NCBI GenBank assembly: GCA_017302295.1
Contig: JAFLDS010000020.1
Span: 1 to 63,428, forward strand
DNA from: Thauera sp.
Lineage (GTDB): Bacteria > Pseudomonadota > Gammaproteobacteria > Burkholderiales > Rhodocyclaceae
Direction: 5' to 3'
Length of the DNA stretch: 63,428 bases
The translations under genes were made by a program, and so were the position numbers. Below are positions 10,817 through 20,416 of this stretch, in pieces. The notes under the pieces were generated by a model. That model was not told the origin of the DNA. It saw nothing but the letters and a program-made list of their open reading frames with translations, and did no database searches. Each line of letters begins with the position of its first letter. Positions within the stretch are counted from its first letter, which is position 1.

Positions 10817-11944
10817 TCAGAACGCTTCGTCGTCGCGCAGGTAGCGCCACTGGCCGAGCGGCAGATCGCCCAGCTTGACGCGGCCGATGCGCACCCGCTT
10901 GAGCCCGGTCACCTTCAGCCCGACGAGTTCGCACATCCGCCGGATCTGACGCTTGCGGCCCTCGCGCAGCACGAAGCGCAACTGGTCGTCGTTGAGCCAT
11001 TCGACCTTCGCCGGACGCAGCCGGCGGCCATCGAGTTCCAGCCCCTCATTGAGCAACGCCAGGCCGTCGGGAAGCAGGCTTCCTTCCACCCGCACCAGGT
11101 ATTCCTTGTCGATCTGCGAATCGTCACCGATCAGCTGCCGCGCGATACGCCCATCCTGCGTCAGCACCAGCAACCCGGTGGAATCGATGTCGAGCCGGCC
11201 GGCGGGTGCGAGATTCTTCAGGTTGGACGGGTGGAAGCGCTGCGCGCTGTCGCGGTCGAACTGGTTGTCGGCACCGATCAGACTCACCGCGGGCTCATAG
11301 CCAGGTTCCGGCTGGCCGGACACATAACCGACCGGCTTGTGCAGCAGGATCGTCACCCGCTGCGCCTGCTCGCGCTTCGCCTCGGGTGCCAGCGTGATGC
11401 TGGCGGCGGGATCGATACGCACCCCCAGCTCGGACACGCGCTTGCCATCGACGAAGACCCAGCCGCGCTCGATCAGCTCGTCGGCCTCGCGCCGCGAGCA
11501 GATGCCGCGCTCGGCCATGACCTTGGACAGTCGCACGCCCTCCGGTGGCGCGCCCTCGGGACGCGGCGCACGGGCCGGCGACGGTTCGGCGCGCTCGACC
11601 GGCCTTGCCTTCGCCGCCGGCGCGGGTCGTGCGGCATCGCGCACTGGCGGCTTGCCGGCCGGTTTGGGGCCACGAGGCCGCTCGGGCTTCGCGCTGCGCG
11701 CCTCCTCGCTCCGGGGCGAGCGCCGGCTGGCGGGCGCCGGCCCCTCCTCCCTGGCCTGCCGGCTGCGGCCGGCCGGCGCGGCGGGCCTGTCCTCCTTCCG
11801 GTCAGCGGGGCGGGACTTTTCATCGCGTGCGCGCGCGCGGGCAGGAGCGGGAGCAGGTGCGGCGGCGTCGCCCGCGGGCGGCACCTCACTCTCCCCGGCA
11901 GCGGGCTTCTTCACTTTCAGCGTGCCGGCGATGCGCGAAGGCAT
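10817..11944 (-). CDS. rluB: 23S rRNA pseudouridine synthase RluB-like
   Basis: 375-aa pseudouridine synthase of the RluB/RluE/RluF (RsuA) class, expected to modify 23S rRNA near position 2605. Residues about 133-170 form an S4 RNA-binding domain ([18 protein letters not shown]). The catalytic motif [17 protein letters not shown] is near residue 250. About 120 N-terminal residues are a low-complexity Ala/Pro/Arg/Lys/Glu tail, as often seen in beta-proteobacterial RluB. The start at 11944 (MPSRIAG) is a choice; the frame is open to 12064. A CATAAT -10-like hexamer lies at 12023-12028 on this strand. The gene follows the Mrp operon by 131 bp. Confidence 0.92.
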   Translation of the reverse strand: MPSRIAGTLKVKKPAAGESEVPPAGDAAAPAPAPARARARDEKSRPADRKEDRPAAPAGRSRQAREEGPAPASRRSPRSEEARSAKPERPRGPKPAGKPPVRDAARPAPAAKARPVERAEPSPARAPRPEGAPPEGVRLSKVMAERGICSRREADELIERGWVFVDGKRVSELGVRIDPAASITLAPEAKREQAQRVTILLHKPVGYVSGQPEPGYEPAVSLIGADNQFDRDSAQRFHPSNLKNLAPAGRLDIDSTGLLVLTQDGRIARQLIGDDSQIDKEYLVRVEGSLLPDGLALLNEGLELDGRRLRPAKVEWLNDDQLRFVLREGRKRQIRRMCELVGLKVTGLKRVRIGRVKLGDLPLGQWRYLRDDEAF

Positions 11945-12075
11945 GGGCTGCGGGGGATTCTTGCGGATGGAACTCAAAGCGGACCTCGACGCACCATTCG
12001 GCGCAGTGCGGAAACAGGCGCGATTATGCGCCAGCGGCACGCCCCGGTGCGAGCGACCGGTCATCCGGGGCGGGA

Positions 12076-12492
12076 TCAGTCCTGCGACGATCCGGACGGC
12101 TCGCGCGGCGAAGGCGGGGCCGGCCGCTCGTTCGGGTCGCCCACCTCATCCACGAAGGTCATCCAGCCGCCTGCGCCCGGACGCGGCAACACCGCCTCAT
12201 CGGGATGGCGACGCAGATACGCCTTGGCAAGAAAACTCGCCGAGACCGGCGCGGTGAGGAACAGGAACAGCACGATGAGCAATTCATGCATCGACAGCCC
12301 GTCGCCGGCGGCGAGGAAAAACACCATCGACCCCAGCAGCACGCTGCCAACGCCCAGCGTGGTCGCCTTGGTCGGCGCGTGCAGTCGGGCCATCAGATGC
12401 GGCAGGCGCAGCAGCCCCCAGGAACCGACAAGGGCAAAGGTCGCCCCAAGCACGACGAAGCCGGAAACGAGGATCTCGGCAAACAAGTTCAT
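12076..12492 (-). CDS. mnhG: Mrp-type Na+/H+ antiporter subunit G
   Basis: 138-aa membrane protein with three helices (about residues 5-27, 40-60, 66-88) and the MnhG/PhaG signature [20 protein letters not shown]. The C-terminal 45 residues are cytoplasmic and charged. It is the last gene of the seven-subunit operon, nine bases after mnhF. MnhG is one of the three small subunits needed to assemble the hetero-oligomeric antiporter. Confidence 0.95.
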   Translation of the reverse strand: MNLFAEILVSGFVVLGATFALVGSWGLLRLPHLMARLHAPTKATTLGVGSVLLGSMVFFLAAGDGLSMHELLIVLFLFLTAPVSASFLAKAYLRRHPDEAVLPRPGAGGWMTFVDEVGDPNERPAPPSPREPSGSSQD

Positions 12493-12501
12493 TTGCGCGC
12501 C

Positions 12502-12786
12502 TCAGTCCACCAGCCGCCCGCGCAGCATGAAGCGGCAGAACGACACGGTCGCGACGAAGCCGAACATCGCGAACAGCAGCGCCGCCTCGAAATATGCCTG
12601 GGTGGCCTGGCGGATGCCCAGCAGCACGATGAGCGCGATGACGTTGATCACCATCGTGTCCACCGCCAGCACACGGTCCATCGCCGTCGGCCCTCGCAGC
12701 AGGCGCAGCAGGTTGAACAGCAGCGCCAGCGCAAAGGCGGCGAAGCCGAACGCGAGCGCGTAGTCCAGCAGGCCGGTCAGCTTCAT
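12502..12786 (-). CDS. mnhF: Mrp-type Na+/H+ antiporter subunit F
   Basis: 94-aa protein with three membrane helices and the MnhF/PhaF hallmark LRGPTAMDRVLAVDTM. Its start overlaps the mnhE stop by four bases. The start at 12786 gives the usual family length; the longer open frame upstream belongs to the antisense-frame overlap with mnhE. Confidence 0.95.
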   Translation of the reverse strand: MKLTGLLDYALAFGFAAFALALLFNLLRLLRGPTAMDRVLAVDTMVINVIALIVLLGIRQATQAYFEAALLFAMFGFVATVSFCRFMLRGRLVD

Positions 12787-13301
12787 CCGAAAATCTCCTT
12801 CAGGCGGTCCTCGTAGCGCGATTTCAGACCGATCGCCGCCTCTCCCGCATCCGCAGCATCCAGGCAATGCACCAGGAGCCAGCGGCCGTCGGCCGACAGG
12901 TCGCAACTCACCGTGCCGGGGGTCAGCGTGATCGTGGCGGCGAACACCGCAATGGCCTCGGGCGCGTGCAGATCGAGCGGAACCGCGATCCAGTGCATCC
13001 GCATCTGCGCCACCGGACGAAAGAGCACCAGGCGCGCCACCGCGAGGTTGGCGACCACGATGTCCCACAGCACGAGCGCGATGTAGGCGAAGAGCTTGTG
13101 CCAGCTGAGGATGCGCGGCGGAGCCGGCCACAGGCCCGACACCAGTTGCGGCACCACCAGGCCGAGGACGACGCCCATCAGCACGGTTCCGGCACCGAAA
13201 TCGTTGTTCAAGCCCAGCCAGACGCCGACCAGCAGCACGCTGATCGCAGGATGCGGCACGCAACGCCGCAGCACGGCGCGCAGGGTCGGCCCGCCGGTCA
13301 T
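12783..13301 (-). CDS. mnhE: Mrp-type Na+/H+ antiporter subunit E
   Basis: 172-aa protein with N-terminal membrane helices (about 17-55 and 65-95) and a C-terminal soluble domain containing ITLTPGTVSCDLSADG, the conserved MnhE/PhaE motif. Four-base overlaps with mnhD before it and mnhF after it indicate translational coupling. Confidence 0.95.
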   Translation of the reverse strand: MTGGPTLRAVLRRCVPHPAISVLLVGVWLGLNNDFGAGTVLMGVVLGLVVPQLVSGLWPAPPRILSWHKLFAYIALVLWDIVVANLAVARLVLFRPVAQMRMHWIAVPLDLHAPEAIAVFAATITLTPGTVSCDLSADGRWLLVHCLDAADAGEAAIGLKSRYEDRLKEIFG

Positions 13302-14848
13302 TCGTTGGCCCCCGAGGCACCGAGGACGGCATCGACGTACAGTCCCGGGTCATGCACCTGGGCCGCGGTCACGTCCAGCCATTCGCTGACCGGACCGGCA
13401 AACACCGTGAGCATGACGAGGCCCGCCAGCAGGACACCGATGACGGCCAGGGGCAGCAGCGCAGCGGGCTCGGTGCCGGATGCGCGCGGATCAAGCTTCG
13501 CCGTCGCCCCGCCCGCGTAGGCCGGCGCCGTGCTCTTCCAGAACAGCAGGCTGCCGGCACGCGCGAAACCGATGATGGCGAGCAGCGAGGTGCCGAGGAT
13601 CAGCCCCCAGATCCACACCGCACTCACCGACTCGCGTGCGCTATCGAGGATCAGCAGCTTGCCGATGAAGCCCGACAGCGGCGGCATGCCGCAGGCGCCG
13701 ATGGCGGCGGCGAAGTACAGCCCGCCGAGCAGCGAGCCCTGCGCGACCGGCGGCGCTGCTTCGAGGCGATCGCCGGAACGCCCGCGGCGCCGGCCAAGCT
13801 GCTCGGCGATCAGGAACAGGGCGGCCGCCACGAGCGTGGAATGCACGAGGTAATACAGGCCGGCTCCGAGCGCCTGCTCGGTGAACAGGCCGACCGCCAT
13901 CAGCAGCGTGCCCATCGAGCCAAGCACCGAAAAGGCAGCGAGTTGCCCTAGCGCGCGCGCGCCGAGCACGCCGGTCATGCCCACCAGCAGGGTCAGCATC
14001 GCCGCGGGCAGCAGCCACGGAGCGGCGATCCAGGCCGAGGCACCCGCGTCGGCACCGAAGGCCAGGGTATAGAGACGGATGATCGCGTAGGCGCCGACTT
14101 TGGTCATGATCGCAAACAACGCCGCAACGACCGCAGGCGCCTTGGCATAGGCGCCCGGCAGCCAGAAGTGCACCGGCACCAGCGCCGCCTTGAGCGCGAA
14201 CACCAGCAACAGGAGCAGCGCGCCGGTATGCAGCAGGGCGCGATCGTCGGCCGCCACCTCGGGCACGCGCGCAGCGAGATCCGCCATGTTCAGGGTGCCG
14301 GTGACGCCGTAGATCAGGCCGACCGCGAGCAAGAACAGGGTGGAGCCCAGCAGATTGACCACGACGTACTGGACGCCCGCCTTCAGCCGCTCGCGCCCGC
14401 CCCCGTGCACCAGCAGGCCGTAGGAGGCAATCAGCAACACCTCGAAGAACACGAACAGGTTGAAGAAGTCTCCGGTGAGGAAGGCGCCGTTGATACCCAT
14501 CAGCTGGAACTGCCACAGCGCATGGAAATGCGGGCCTTCGCGGTCGCTCCCGTCCAGCGCATAGACGAGCACGAGCAGCGCCAGCACGCTCGTCAGCAGC
14601 AGCATCAGCGCCGCCAGGCGGTCCAGCACCAGCACGATGCCGAAGGGCGCAGGCCAATCTCCCAGCGCGTACATGTGTGTGCCGTCCTCGGTGGCGGACA
14701 CGAACAGCGCAAGGGCGAGGCCGACGAGTGCGACACAGGAGGCGACCGACAGCACCCGGGCGATGACGAGGTCGCGCCGGGCCACCAACACCAGCAGCGC
14801 GGCGACCAGCACCGGCAGCAGGATGGGCATCGCGATCCAGTGATTCAC
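13298..14848 (-). CDS. mnhD: Mrp-type Na+/H+ antiporter subunit D
   Basis: 516-aa polytopic protein related to respiratory complex I subunits NuoM/NuoN. It has about 14 predicted helices and the conserved proton-channel segments FKAALVPVHFWLPGAYAKAP (near residue 225) and MTKVGAYAIIRLYTL. It is one of the two large ion-translocating subunits. Four-base overlaps join it to mnhC upstream and mnhE downstream. Confidence 0.96.
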   Translation of the reverse strand: MNHWIAMPILLPVLVAALLVLVARRDLVIARVLSVASCVALVGLALALFVSATEDGTHMYALGDWPAPFGIVLVLDRLAALMLLLTSVLALLVLVYALDGSDREGPHFHALWQFQLMGINGAFLTGDFFNLFVFFEVLLIASYGLLVHGGGRERLKAGVQYVVVNLLGSTLFLLAVGLIYGVTGTLNMADLAARVPEVAADDRALLHTGALLLLLVFALKAALVPVHFWLPGAYAKAPAVVAALFAIMTKVGAYAIIRLYTLAFGADAGASAWIAAPWLLPAAMLTLLVGMTGVLGARALGQLAAFSVLGSMGTLLMAVGLFTEQALGAGLYYLVHSTLVAAALFLIAEQLGRRRGRSGDRLEAAPPVAQGSLLGGLYFAAAIGACGMPPLSGFIGKLLILDSARESVSAVWIWGLILGTSLLAIIGFARAGSLLFWKSTAPAYAGGATAKLDPRASGTEPAALLPLAVIGVLLAGLVMLTVFAGPVSEWLDVTAAQVHDPGLYVDAVLGASGANE

Positions 14849-15192
14849 CGCCCCTCCTTCGCATCGGCGCGCGGCAGGGCATCGACGTGATCGTCCCCGC
14901 TGGCGAACCAGCTGCGCAACGCCATCACCACGATGACCGCGGTCATGCCGAAGGAGATCACGATTGCCGTCAGCACCAATGCCTGGGGCAACGGATCGGT
15001 ATGGCTCACTGCACGAGCGTCGATGATCGGCGGGGCGTTCACTACCAGCCGCCCCATCGCGAACAGATAGACGTTGGTCGCGTAAGACAGCAGCGTCAGC
15101 CCGAGCACCACCGGGAAGGTGCGCGCCCGCAGCAGCAGATACACACCGGCCGAGGTCAGCACGCCGACAGCGGTGGCAACGAGCAACTCCAT
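14845..15192 (-). CDS. mnhC: Mrp-type Na+/H+ antiporter subunit C
   Basis: 115-aa three-helix protein related to complex I NuoK, containing VLGLTLLSYATNVYLFAMGR and DPLPQALVLTAIVISFG. The start at 15192 lies one base after the mnhAB stop (TGA-C-ATG), typical for this operon; the longer upstream open frame overlaps the 3' end of mnhAB. Confidence 0.95.
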   Translation of the reverse strand: MELLVATAVGVLTSAGVYLLLRARTFPVVLGLTLLSYATNVYLFAMGRLVVNAPPIIDARAVSHTDPLPQALVLTAIVISFGMTAVIVVMALRSWFASGDDHVDALPRADAKEGR

Positions 15193-15193
15193 G

Positions 15194-18013
15194 TCAGGTT
15201 TCTCCTCTCGGCGCCGGGGCGAGCCCCCGGTCTGGGGCCGCCTCGCCACGGCGCGCGCCGGCCCGCACCAGGCTGGTGAGGGCAAGCAGACACGCCCCGA
15301 CGACGACGAGAAACACGCCGGCATCGAAGAACATGGCCGAGGCGACGTGCAGCTCGCCGATCAGCGGCAACTCGAGATGCCACACCGTGCTGGTCAGGAA
15401 GGGGTAACCGGCGACCCAGGCGCCCATGCCGGTAACGGCCGCCACGACCACGCCCCAGCCGAGCGGGACGTGATAGTCGACGCGCAGGTGTCCGCGCGCC
15501 CAGTGCAGGCCATGGGCCATGTACTGCAGCGCGAGCGCGATCGCCACCACCAGGCCGGCGACGAAACCGCCGCCCGGCGCGTTGTGTCCGCGCAGGAACA
15601 GGAAGGCGCCGACGACCAGCGCGAGCATCAGCAGGACGCGCATCGCCACTGTCAGCAACATCGAATGGGGCGCGGCGCCGGCGCGTGCCTGTCGCCGGGC
15701 GCCGTCTGCGCCAGCGGGCCGGTCGCGCTCGAGCAAGGCGAAGATCACCAGCGCGGCGATCCCGAGCACCGTGATCTCGCCGAAGGTGTCGAAACCGCGG
15801 AAATCGACCAGGATCACGTTCACCACGTTGGCCCCGCCTCCGCCCGGTAACGACTGCTCGACGAAATAGCCCGACAGCGTCTCGAAGTCGCGCCGCAGCA
15901 CCGCCCACACCGCGCCGCCCGCCGCCAGCCCGGCGGCGATCGCGAGTGCGGCATCGCGCAGGCAGCGCAGCGCCGAGCCTTCGCGCGGTGTCTCGCGTGG
16001 CAGATGTTCAAGCGCGAGCAGCAGCAGGATCACGCTCACCACCTCGACGGCGATCTGCGTCAGGGCGAGGTCGGGCGCCGACAGGTAGGCAAAGCCGAGC
16101 GCCACGACGAGGCCGATGACCCCGACCATGACCAGCGCCAGCAGCCGCTGGCGATGCAGGGCCACGACGGCGATGCAGGCGGCGACCAGCAGCAGCCAGC
16201 CCACCATCGCGACCGGCGCCAGCGGCAGCGTGTCGCGCGTTCCCGGCGCATGCGGGGTAGCGAGGAAGGTCGCATAGGCAAGCACCAGCGCCGCCGCGAC
16301 CAGCCAGGCAAGCTGGCGTTGCAGCGAACCGTTGTGGCCGCCGTGGGTGATCGTCCGCGCCAGATCGAGCAGATAGTCGATCGCGGCGTCGAATATCGCC
16401 TTCGCCTGCGGATGCAGCCCCGCCGCCCACGACGCGCGCGCGCTGCGATACGCCTTCAGCAACACTGCGCCGGCGAGGAGCGCCAGCGCGCTCAGCCCCA
16501 GCGCCGGGGTGAAGCCATGCCACAGCGCAAGCTCGAATTCAGGCAGGGGCCCGCCGACCACCGCGCGCCCGCCCGCCGTCACCAGTGCGCCTGCGAGCGC
16601 GGCCGGCAGCAGACCGATCGCCACCACCAGCGCGACCAGGATCGCCGGGGGTAGCAGCATGCCGACAGCGGGGTCGTGCGCCTTGCCCGACAAAACTTCG
16701 CGTGGCCGGCCAAAGAACACGTGGGCGACGAGACGAAAGGAATACGCCACCGACAGACATGCGGCCAGCGTCGCCAGCGCGGGCACCAGCCAGCGGCTGC
16801 CCGCCCACTCCGCCTGCAAGGTCTCGTGCAGCATCATTTCCTTGGAGATGAAGCCGTTCAGTAGCGGAACGCCTGCCATCGAGGCGCCGGCCACCAGCGC
16901 AAGCGCCGCCGTCAGCGGCATCGCGCGCGCAAGGCCGCCCAGCCGGGGAATTTCGCGCAAGCCGGCGGCGTGATCGACGATGCCCGCGATCATGAACAGC
17001 GCCGCCTTGAAGGTGGAGTGGTTCAGGATGTGGAAGACGCCCGCCACCGCCGCCAGAGGCGTCCCAAGGCCGAACAGCAGCGTCACCAGGCCGAGGTGGC
17101 TGACCGTCGAGTACGCCAGCACCGCCTTGAGGTCGTCCTTGAACAGCGCGATGAAGGCCCCGGCGAGCATGGTGACAAGCCCGGTGGTGGCGACGAGGTA
17201 GAACCAGGCGTCGGTGCCCGACAGCACCGGCCACATGCGTGCCAGCAGGAACACCCCGGCCTTCACCATGGTCGCCGAGTGCAGATAGGCCGACACCGGC
17301 GTCGGCGCCGCCATGGCATGCGGCAGCCAGAAGTGGAAGGGGAACTGGGCGCTTTTGGTGAAGCAGCCCGCCAGGATCAGCCACAAGGCCGGCAGGTACA
17401 GTGGCGAGGCCTGGATCGCCTCGCGCTGCTGCAGCACATCGGACAAGCGGTAGGAACCGGCGATGTCGCCGAGGATCAGCATGCCGGCGATCATCGCCAG
17501 CCCGCCGGCCGCGGTCACCGTCAAGGCCATGCGCGCGCCCTGCCGCCCCTCGGGAAGGTGGTTCCAGTAGCCGATCAGCAGAAAGGACGACAGGCTCGTC
17601 AGTTCCCAGAACACCAGCAGCAGGAGCACGTTGTCGGCCAGCACGATGCCCAGCATCGCCCCCTGGAACACCAGCAGCCAGGCGTAGAAGCGGCCCATCG
17701 GATCATTGCCCGCGAGATAGAAGCGCGCATAGACGATGATCAGAAGGCCGATGCCCAGGATCAGCAACGCGAAGAGGAACCCGAGCCCGTCGAGCATCAG
17801 GTCCGCATCCAGGCCGAGCCCCGGGAGCCAGGTCCAGCCCGCCTGCACCGCCTCTCCCTCGAGCACCTGCGGCGCATGCGACAGCAGCAGCACGAAGGCC
17901 GCCAGGCTCGCCGCGAACGCCGAGCCCGCACAGGCGTTGCGCCCTGCGCGGATCATCAGCGCAGCCAGCGGCGCGCCGATGAAGGGCAGGATCACGATCA
18001 GGGCCAGGCTCAT
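15194..18013 (-). CDS. mnhA: Mrp-type Na+/H+ antiporter fused subunits A and B
   Basis: 939-aa fusion. Residues about 1-500 are the NuoL-like antiporter module (FHFWLPHAMAAPTPVSAYLH near residue 225; LKAVLAYSTVSHLGLV near 300). Residues about 590-790 hold the MrpA C-terminal and MbeD-like region with APDLALTQIAVEVVS. The last about 150 residues are an MnhB domain (NAPGGGFVAGLVVAIAL). The operon therefore has AB, C, D, E, F, G, the group-2 arrangement also called Pha. Together these subunits exchange cytoplasmic Na+ (or K+) for external H+, for pH and salt homeostasis. A divergent IclR gene starts 48 bp away. Confidence 0.95.
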   Translation of the reverse strand: MSLALIVILPFIGAPLAALMIRAGRNACAGSAFAASLAAFVLLLSHAPQVLEGEAVQAGWTWLPGLGLDADLMLDGLGFLFALLILGIGLLIIVYARFYLAGNDPMGRFYAWLLVFQGAMLGIVLADNVLLLLVFWELTSLSSFLLIGYWNHLPEGRQGARMALTVTAAGGLAMIAGMLILGDIAGSYRLSDVLQQREAIQASPLYLPALWLILAGCFTKSAQFPFHFWLPHAMAAPTPVSAYLHSATMVKAGVFLLARMWPVLSGTDAWFYLVATTGLVTMLAGAFIALFKDDLKAVLAYSTVSHLGLVTLLFGLGTPLAAVAGVFHILNHSTFKAALFMIAGIVDHAAGLREIPRLGGLARAMPLTAALALVAGASMAGVPLLNGFISKEMMLHETLQAEWAGSRWLVPALATLAACLSVAYSFRLVAHVFFGRPREVLSGKAHDPAVGMLLPPAILVALVVAIGLLPAALAGALVTAGGRAVVGGPLPEFELALWHGFTPALGLSALALLAGAVLLKAYRSARASWAAGLHPQAKAIFDAAIDYLLDLARTITHGGHNGSLQRQLAWLVAAALVLAYATFLATPHAPGTRDTLPLAPVAMVGWLLLVAACIAVVALHRQRLLALVMVGVIGLVVALGFAYLSAPDLALTQIAVEVVSVILLLLALEHLPRETPREGSALRCLRDAALAIAAGLAAGGAVWAVLRRDFETLSGYFVEQSLPGGGGANVVNVILVDFRGFDTFGEITVLGIAALVIFALLERDRPAGADGARRQARAGAAPHSMLLTVAMRVLLMLALVVGAFLFLRGHNAPGGGFVAGLVVAIALALQYMAHGLHWARGHLRVDYHVPLGWGVVVAAVTGMGAWVAGYPFLTSTVWHLELPLIGELHVASAMFFDAGVFLVVVGACLLALTSLVRAGARRGEAAPDRGLAPAPRGET

Positions 18014-18061
18014 ACCGCTTCCGCTCGCTGCATTGGCTGATAGCTCATTTCACTAGGCGCA

Positions 18062-18913
18062 ATGAAGACGGAAGGTTACCATCACTACCTGTTCCCCAAG
18101 CGCCTGAGCGAAGTGTCCGCCACCAAAACCGAAACCCCCGCCGCCATTGGCGAAGGCAAGAATCCCATCCAGGTCATCGAGCGCATGATGAAGCTGCTCG
18201 ACGTCCTTGCGCACCATGCCGACCCGGTGCCGCTCAAGCAGCTGGCGCTGGAAACCGGACTGCATCCGTCCACCGCACACCGCATCCTCGGCGCGATGAC
18301 GCAAAGCGGCTTCGTCGAGCGCTCCGACGCCGGCGTCTATCGGCTCGGCATCCGCCTGCTCGAACTCGGCAGCCTGGTGAAATCGCGCATCTCGTTGCGC
18401 GACACCGCGATGCCCTACATGCTCCAGCTCCACGCCGCCACCGGCGAAAGCGTGAACCTCGGCATTCGCGCCGGGGACGAGATCGTCTATGTCGATCGCA
18501 CCTCCAGCGGCCGCTCGTCGGTCCGCGTCGTGCATATCGTCGGCGCACGCGCGCCGCTGCACACCACGGCAACTGGCAAGCTCTTCCTCGTCGATGACGG
18601 GCCGGAGCGGATTCGCGACTACGCCCGGCGGACCGGCCTCCCCGCCTCCACCCCCGCCTCGATCACGACGCTGCCCACGCTCGAGAAGGAACTCGACCGC
18701 GTGCGCCGCCATGGCGTGGCTTTCGACCTCGACGAAGTGGAAGCTGGCGTGCGCTGCATCGCCGCCGGAATCCGCGACGACGACGGCACGCTGATCGCAG
18801 GCCTTTCGCTGTCCACACCGTCCGAGCGCTTCAATCCCGACTGGGCGCCACTGGTGAAGGAAACCGCCGACGAGATATCAAAGGCATTGGGCTACGTCGG
18901 CGCGCGCGCCTGA
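18062..18913 (+). CDS. IclR-family transcriptional regulator
   Basis: 283 aa. The N-terminal winged helix-turn-helix (about residues 40-100) includes LKQLALETGLHPSTAHRIL, and the C-terminal effector-binding IclR domain (about 115-280) includes HTTATGKLFL and GVRCIAAGI. IclR proteins bind small acids and repress or activate nearby operons. With the ATG at 18062 only 48 bp separate it from the divergent mnh operon; the GTG at 18113 is an alternative start that would leave room for both promoters. Control of the antiporter operon is suggested only by position. Confidence 0.9.
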   Translation: MKTEGYHHYLFPKRLSEVSATKTETPAAIGEGKNPIQVIERMMKLLDVLAHHADPVPLKQLALETGLHPSTAHRILGAMTQSGFVERSDAGVYRLGIRLLELGSLVKSRISLRDTAMPYMLQLHAATGESVNLGIRAGDEIVYVDRTSSGRSSVRVVHIVGARAPLHTTATGKLFLVDDGPERIRDYARRTGLPASTPASITTLPTLEKELDRVRRHGVAFDLDEVEAGVRCIAAGIRDDDGTLIAGLSLSTPSERFNPDWAPLVKETADEISKALGYVGARA

Positions 18914-19061
18914 AACTTCAACCGCCAGGCCCCTCGCCCCTCACCCGCAGGTCATCCGCGCGCGACCAAGCGCACGGCAAGCGGGCGTACGGGCGGAACG
19001 ATGCGGCAGAAATGCTGCCCGCACGCACTGGCCGGCAGGCTTGCGAGGGATGGCCGTACCG

Positions 19062-20234
19062 TCAGCCGGCACGCCCGCGGTGAGCTGCTGCCAGCCGCTG
19101 CGCGCCTTCGGCCTCGAGCCACTTGCGCACACGCTGCGCATCGGCGGTGCGGGTGTAGCGCCCGGCCGAGTCCATCAGCACGATCACCACCGGCTGCTGT
19201 TGCATCCAGGCCTGCATGACCAAGCAACGCCCGGCCTCGCTGATGTAGCCGGTCTTCTGCACGGCAATCTGCCAGTCCGGGCTTTTCACCAGCGAATTGG
19301 TATTGCCGAAACGCAGTTGCCGGCTGCCGATCGCGACATGGCGCTCAGGTGTCGTTGAAAACTCGCGGATCAGCGGATAAGACGCCGCGGCTGACACCAG
19401 CTTCGCGAGGTCGCGCGGGCTGGACACATTGGCCGGCGTCAGCCCCGTGCTGTCGTGAAAACGCGTGTCGCCGAGGCCGAGCATGCGCGCCTTGATGTTC
19501 ATGGCGGCGACGAAGGCCTGCTCGCCGCCCGGATAATGCCGCGCCAGCGCCGACGCCGCGCGGTTCTCGGATGACATCAGGGCGAGGTTCAGCATCTCCT
19601 CGCGCGTCAGCCTCGTCCCCAGGCCGAGGCGGGAGCCGGTGCCCTTGAGCGTGTCGATGTCGCCCTCGCCGATGACCAGTTCTTCGGACAGGCTCTGGCC
19701 GCCATCGATGACGACCATCGCCGTCATCAGCTTGGTGATCGACGCGATCGGCAGCACCGACTGCGAATTGCGCTCGAGCAGGACCTCGCCGGTGGCCTGG
19801 TTGGCAACGTAGAACGCAGCCGAGCCGAGTTGCGGCAGGCCATGCGCGTCCACGGTCAGCTCGGGTTCGACGGCTGCGGGAGCAAGCAAGGCCGCCGGCG
19901 CAGCCTTGGCCAGCACCGGCTGCTTGCGCAGCGAAACGCGCAGCGGCGCGGCCGTCTTCGCGCTCCTGCTCGCCACGCGCTTGGTCGCCTCACGTCTGGC
20001 CTGCGCCCGCGCACCCGCCTTGGCGACTCGCACGGCCGGCTTGGCTTCGGCGCGGCTTGCCACCTTCGCCTGCGTCTTGGGCTGCGCCTTGGCCGCGGTG
20101 GCCTTGCCCAGTGCGGCCTTTTTGGCCTTGGCGGCCTTGTCCGCCCCGGAGGCGGTGGCGGCCAATGCAGAATTGAAACCGGCCTGCGCAACGGACAGGC
20201 CAAGCAGGAGTGCGAGCAGAAGTCGTGGCTTCAT
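19062..20234 (-). CDS. pbpG: Serine-type D-Ala-D-Ala endopeptidase, PBP7-like
   Basis: 390-aa penicillin-binding protein of the S11 family, acting on peptidoglycan cross-links in the periplasm. A signal peptide ends near residue 25. Residues about 26-120 are an Ala/Lys/Arg-rich low-complexity linker. The catalytic triad motifs are ASITK (Ser near 164), SEN (near 220) and KTG (near 325). Length and the final segment IVLMDSAGRYTRTADAQRV fit PBP7/DacA-like enzymes; without the C-terminal amphipathic anchor of PBP5, PBP7 is the better match. The 182 bp upstream are AT-rich and probably hold the promoter (TTGCTA-N17-AAAATT is a weak candidate). Confidence 0.9.
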   Translation of the reverse strand: MKPRLLLALLLGLSVAQAGFNSALAATASGADKAAKAKKAALGKATAAKAQPKTQAKVASRAEAKPAVRVAKAGARAQARREATKRVASRSAKTAAPLRVSLRKQPVLAKAAPAALLAPAAVEPELTVDAHGLPQLGSAAFYVANQATGEVLLERNSQSVLPIASITKLMTAMVVIDGGQSLSEELVIGEGDIDTLKGTGSRLGLGTRLTREEMLNLALMSSENRAASALARHYPGGEQAFVAAMNIKARMLGLGDTRFHDSTGLTPANVSSPRDLAKLVSAAASYPLIREFSTTPERHVAIGSRQLRFGNTNSLVKSPDWQIAVQKTGYISEAGRCLVMQAWMQQQPVVIVLMDSAGRYTRTADAQRVRKWLEAEGAQRLAAAHRGRAG

Positions 20235-20416
20235 GGCGAGGGGGAAAACCGATGACGAGCTATGAGCTAATTTTCAACCAAAATAAGCAGATAGCAAGGC
20301 TTTTTGAAGATGTTTCGAAAAAACTTTCCGCTATTGTCCCACGAACCATGACATCAGGTGCAGTGCTTACAAGAGCCGTCACCCGCGACGCCGCTGCCGG
20401 CAGACGATGAAGCCAC

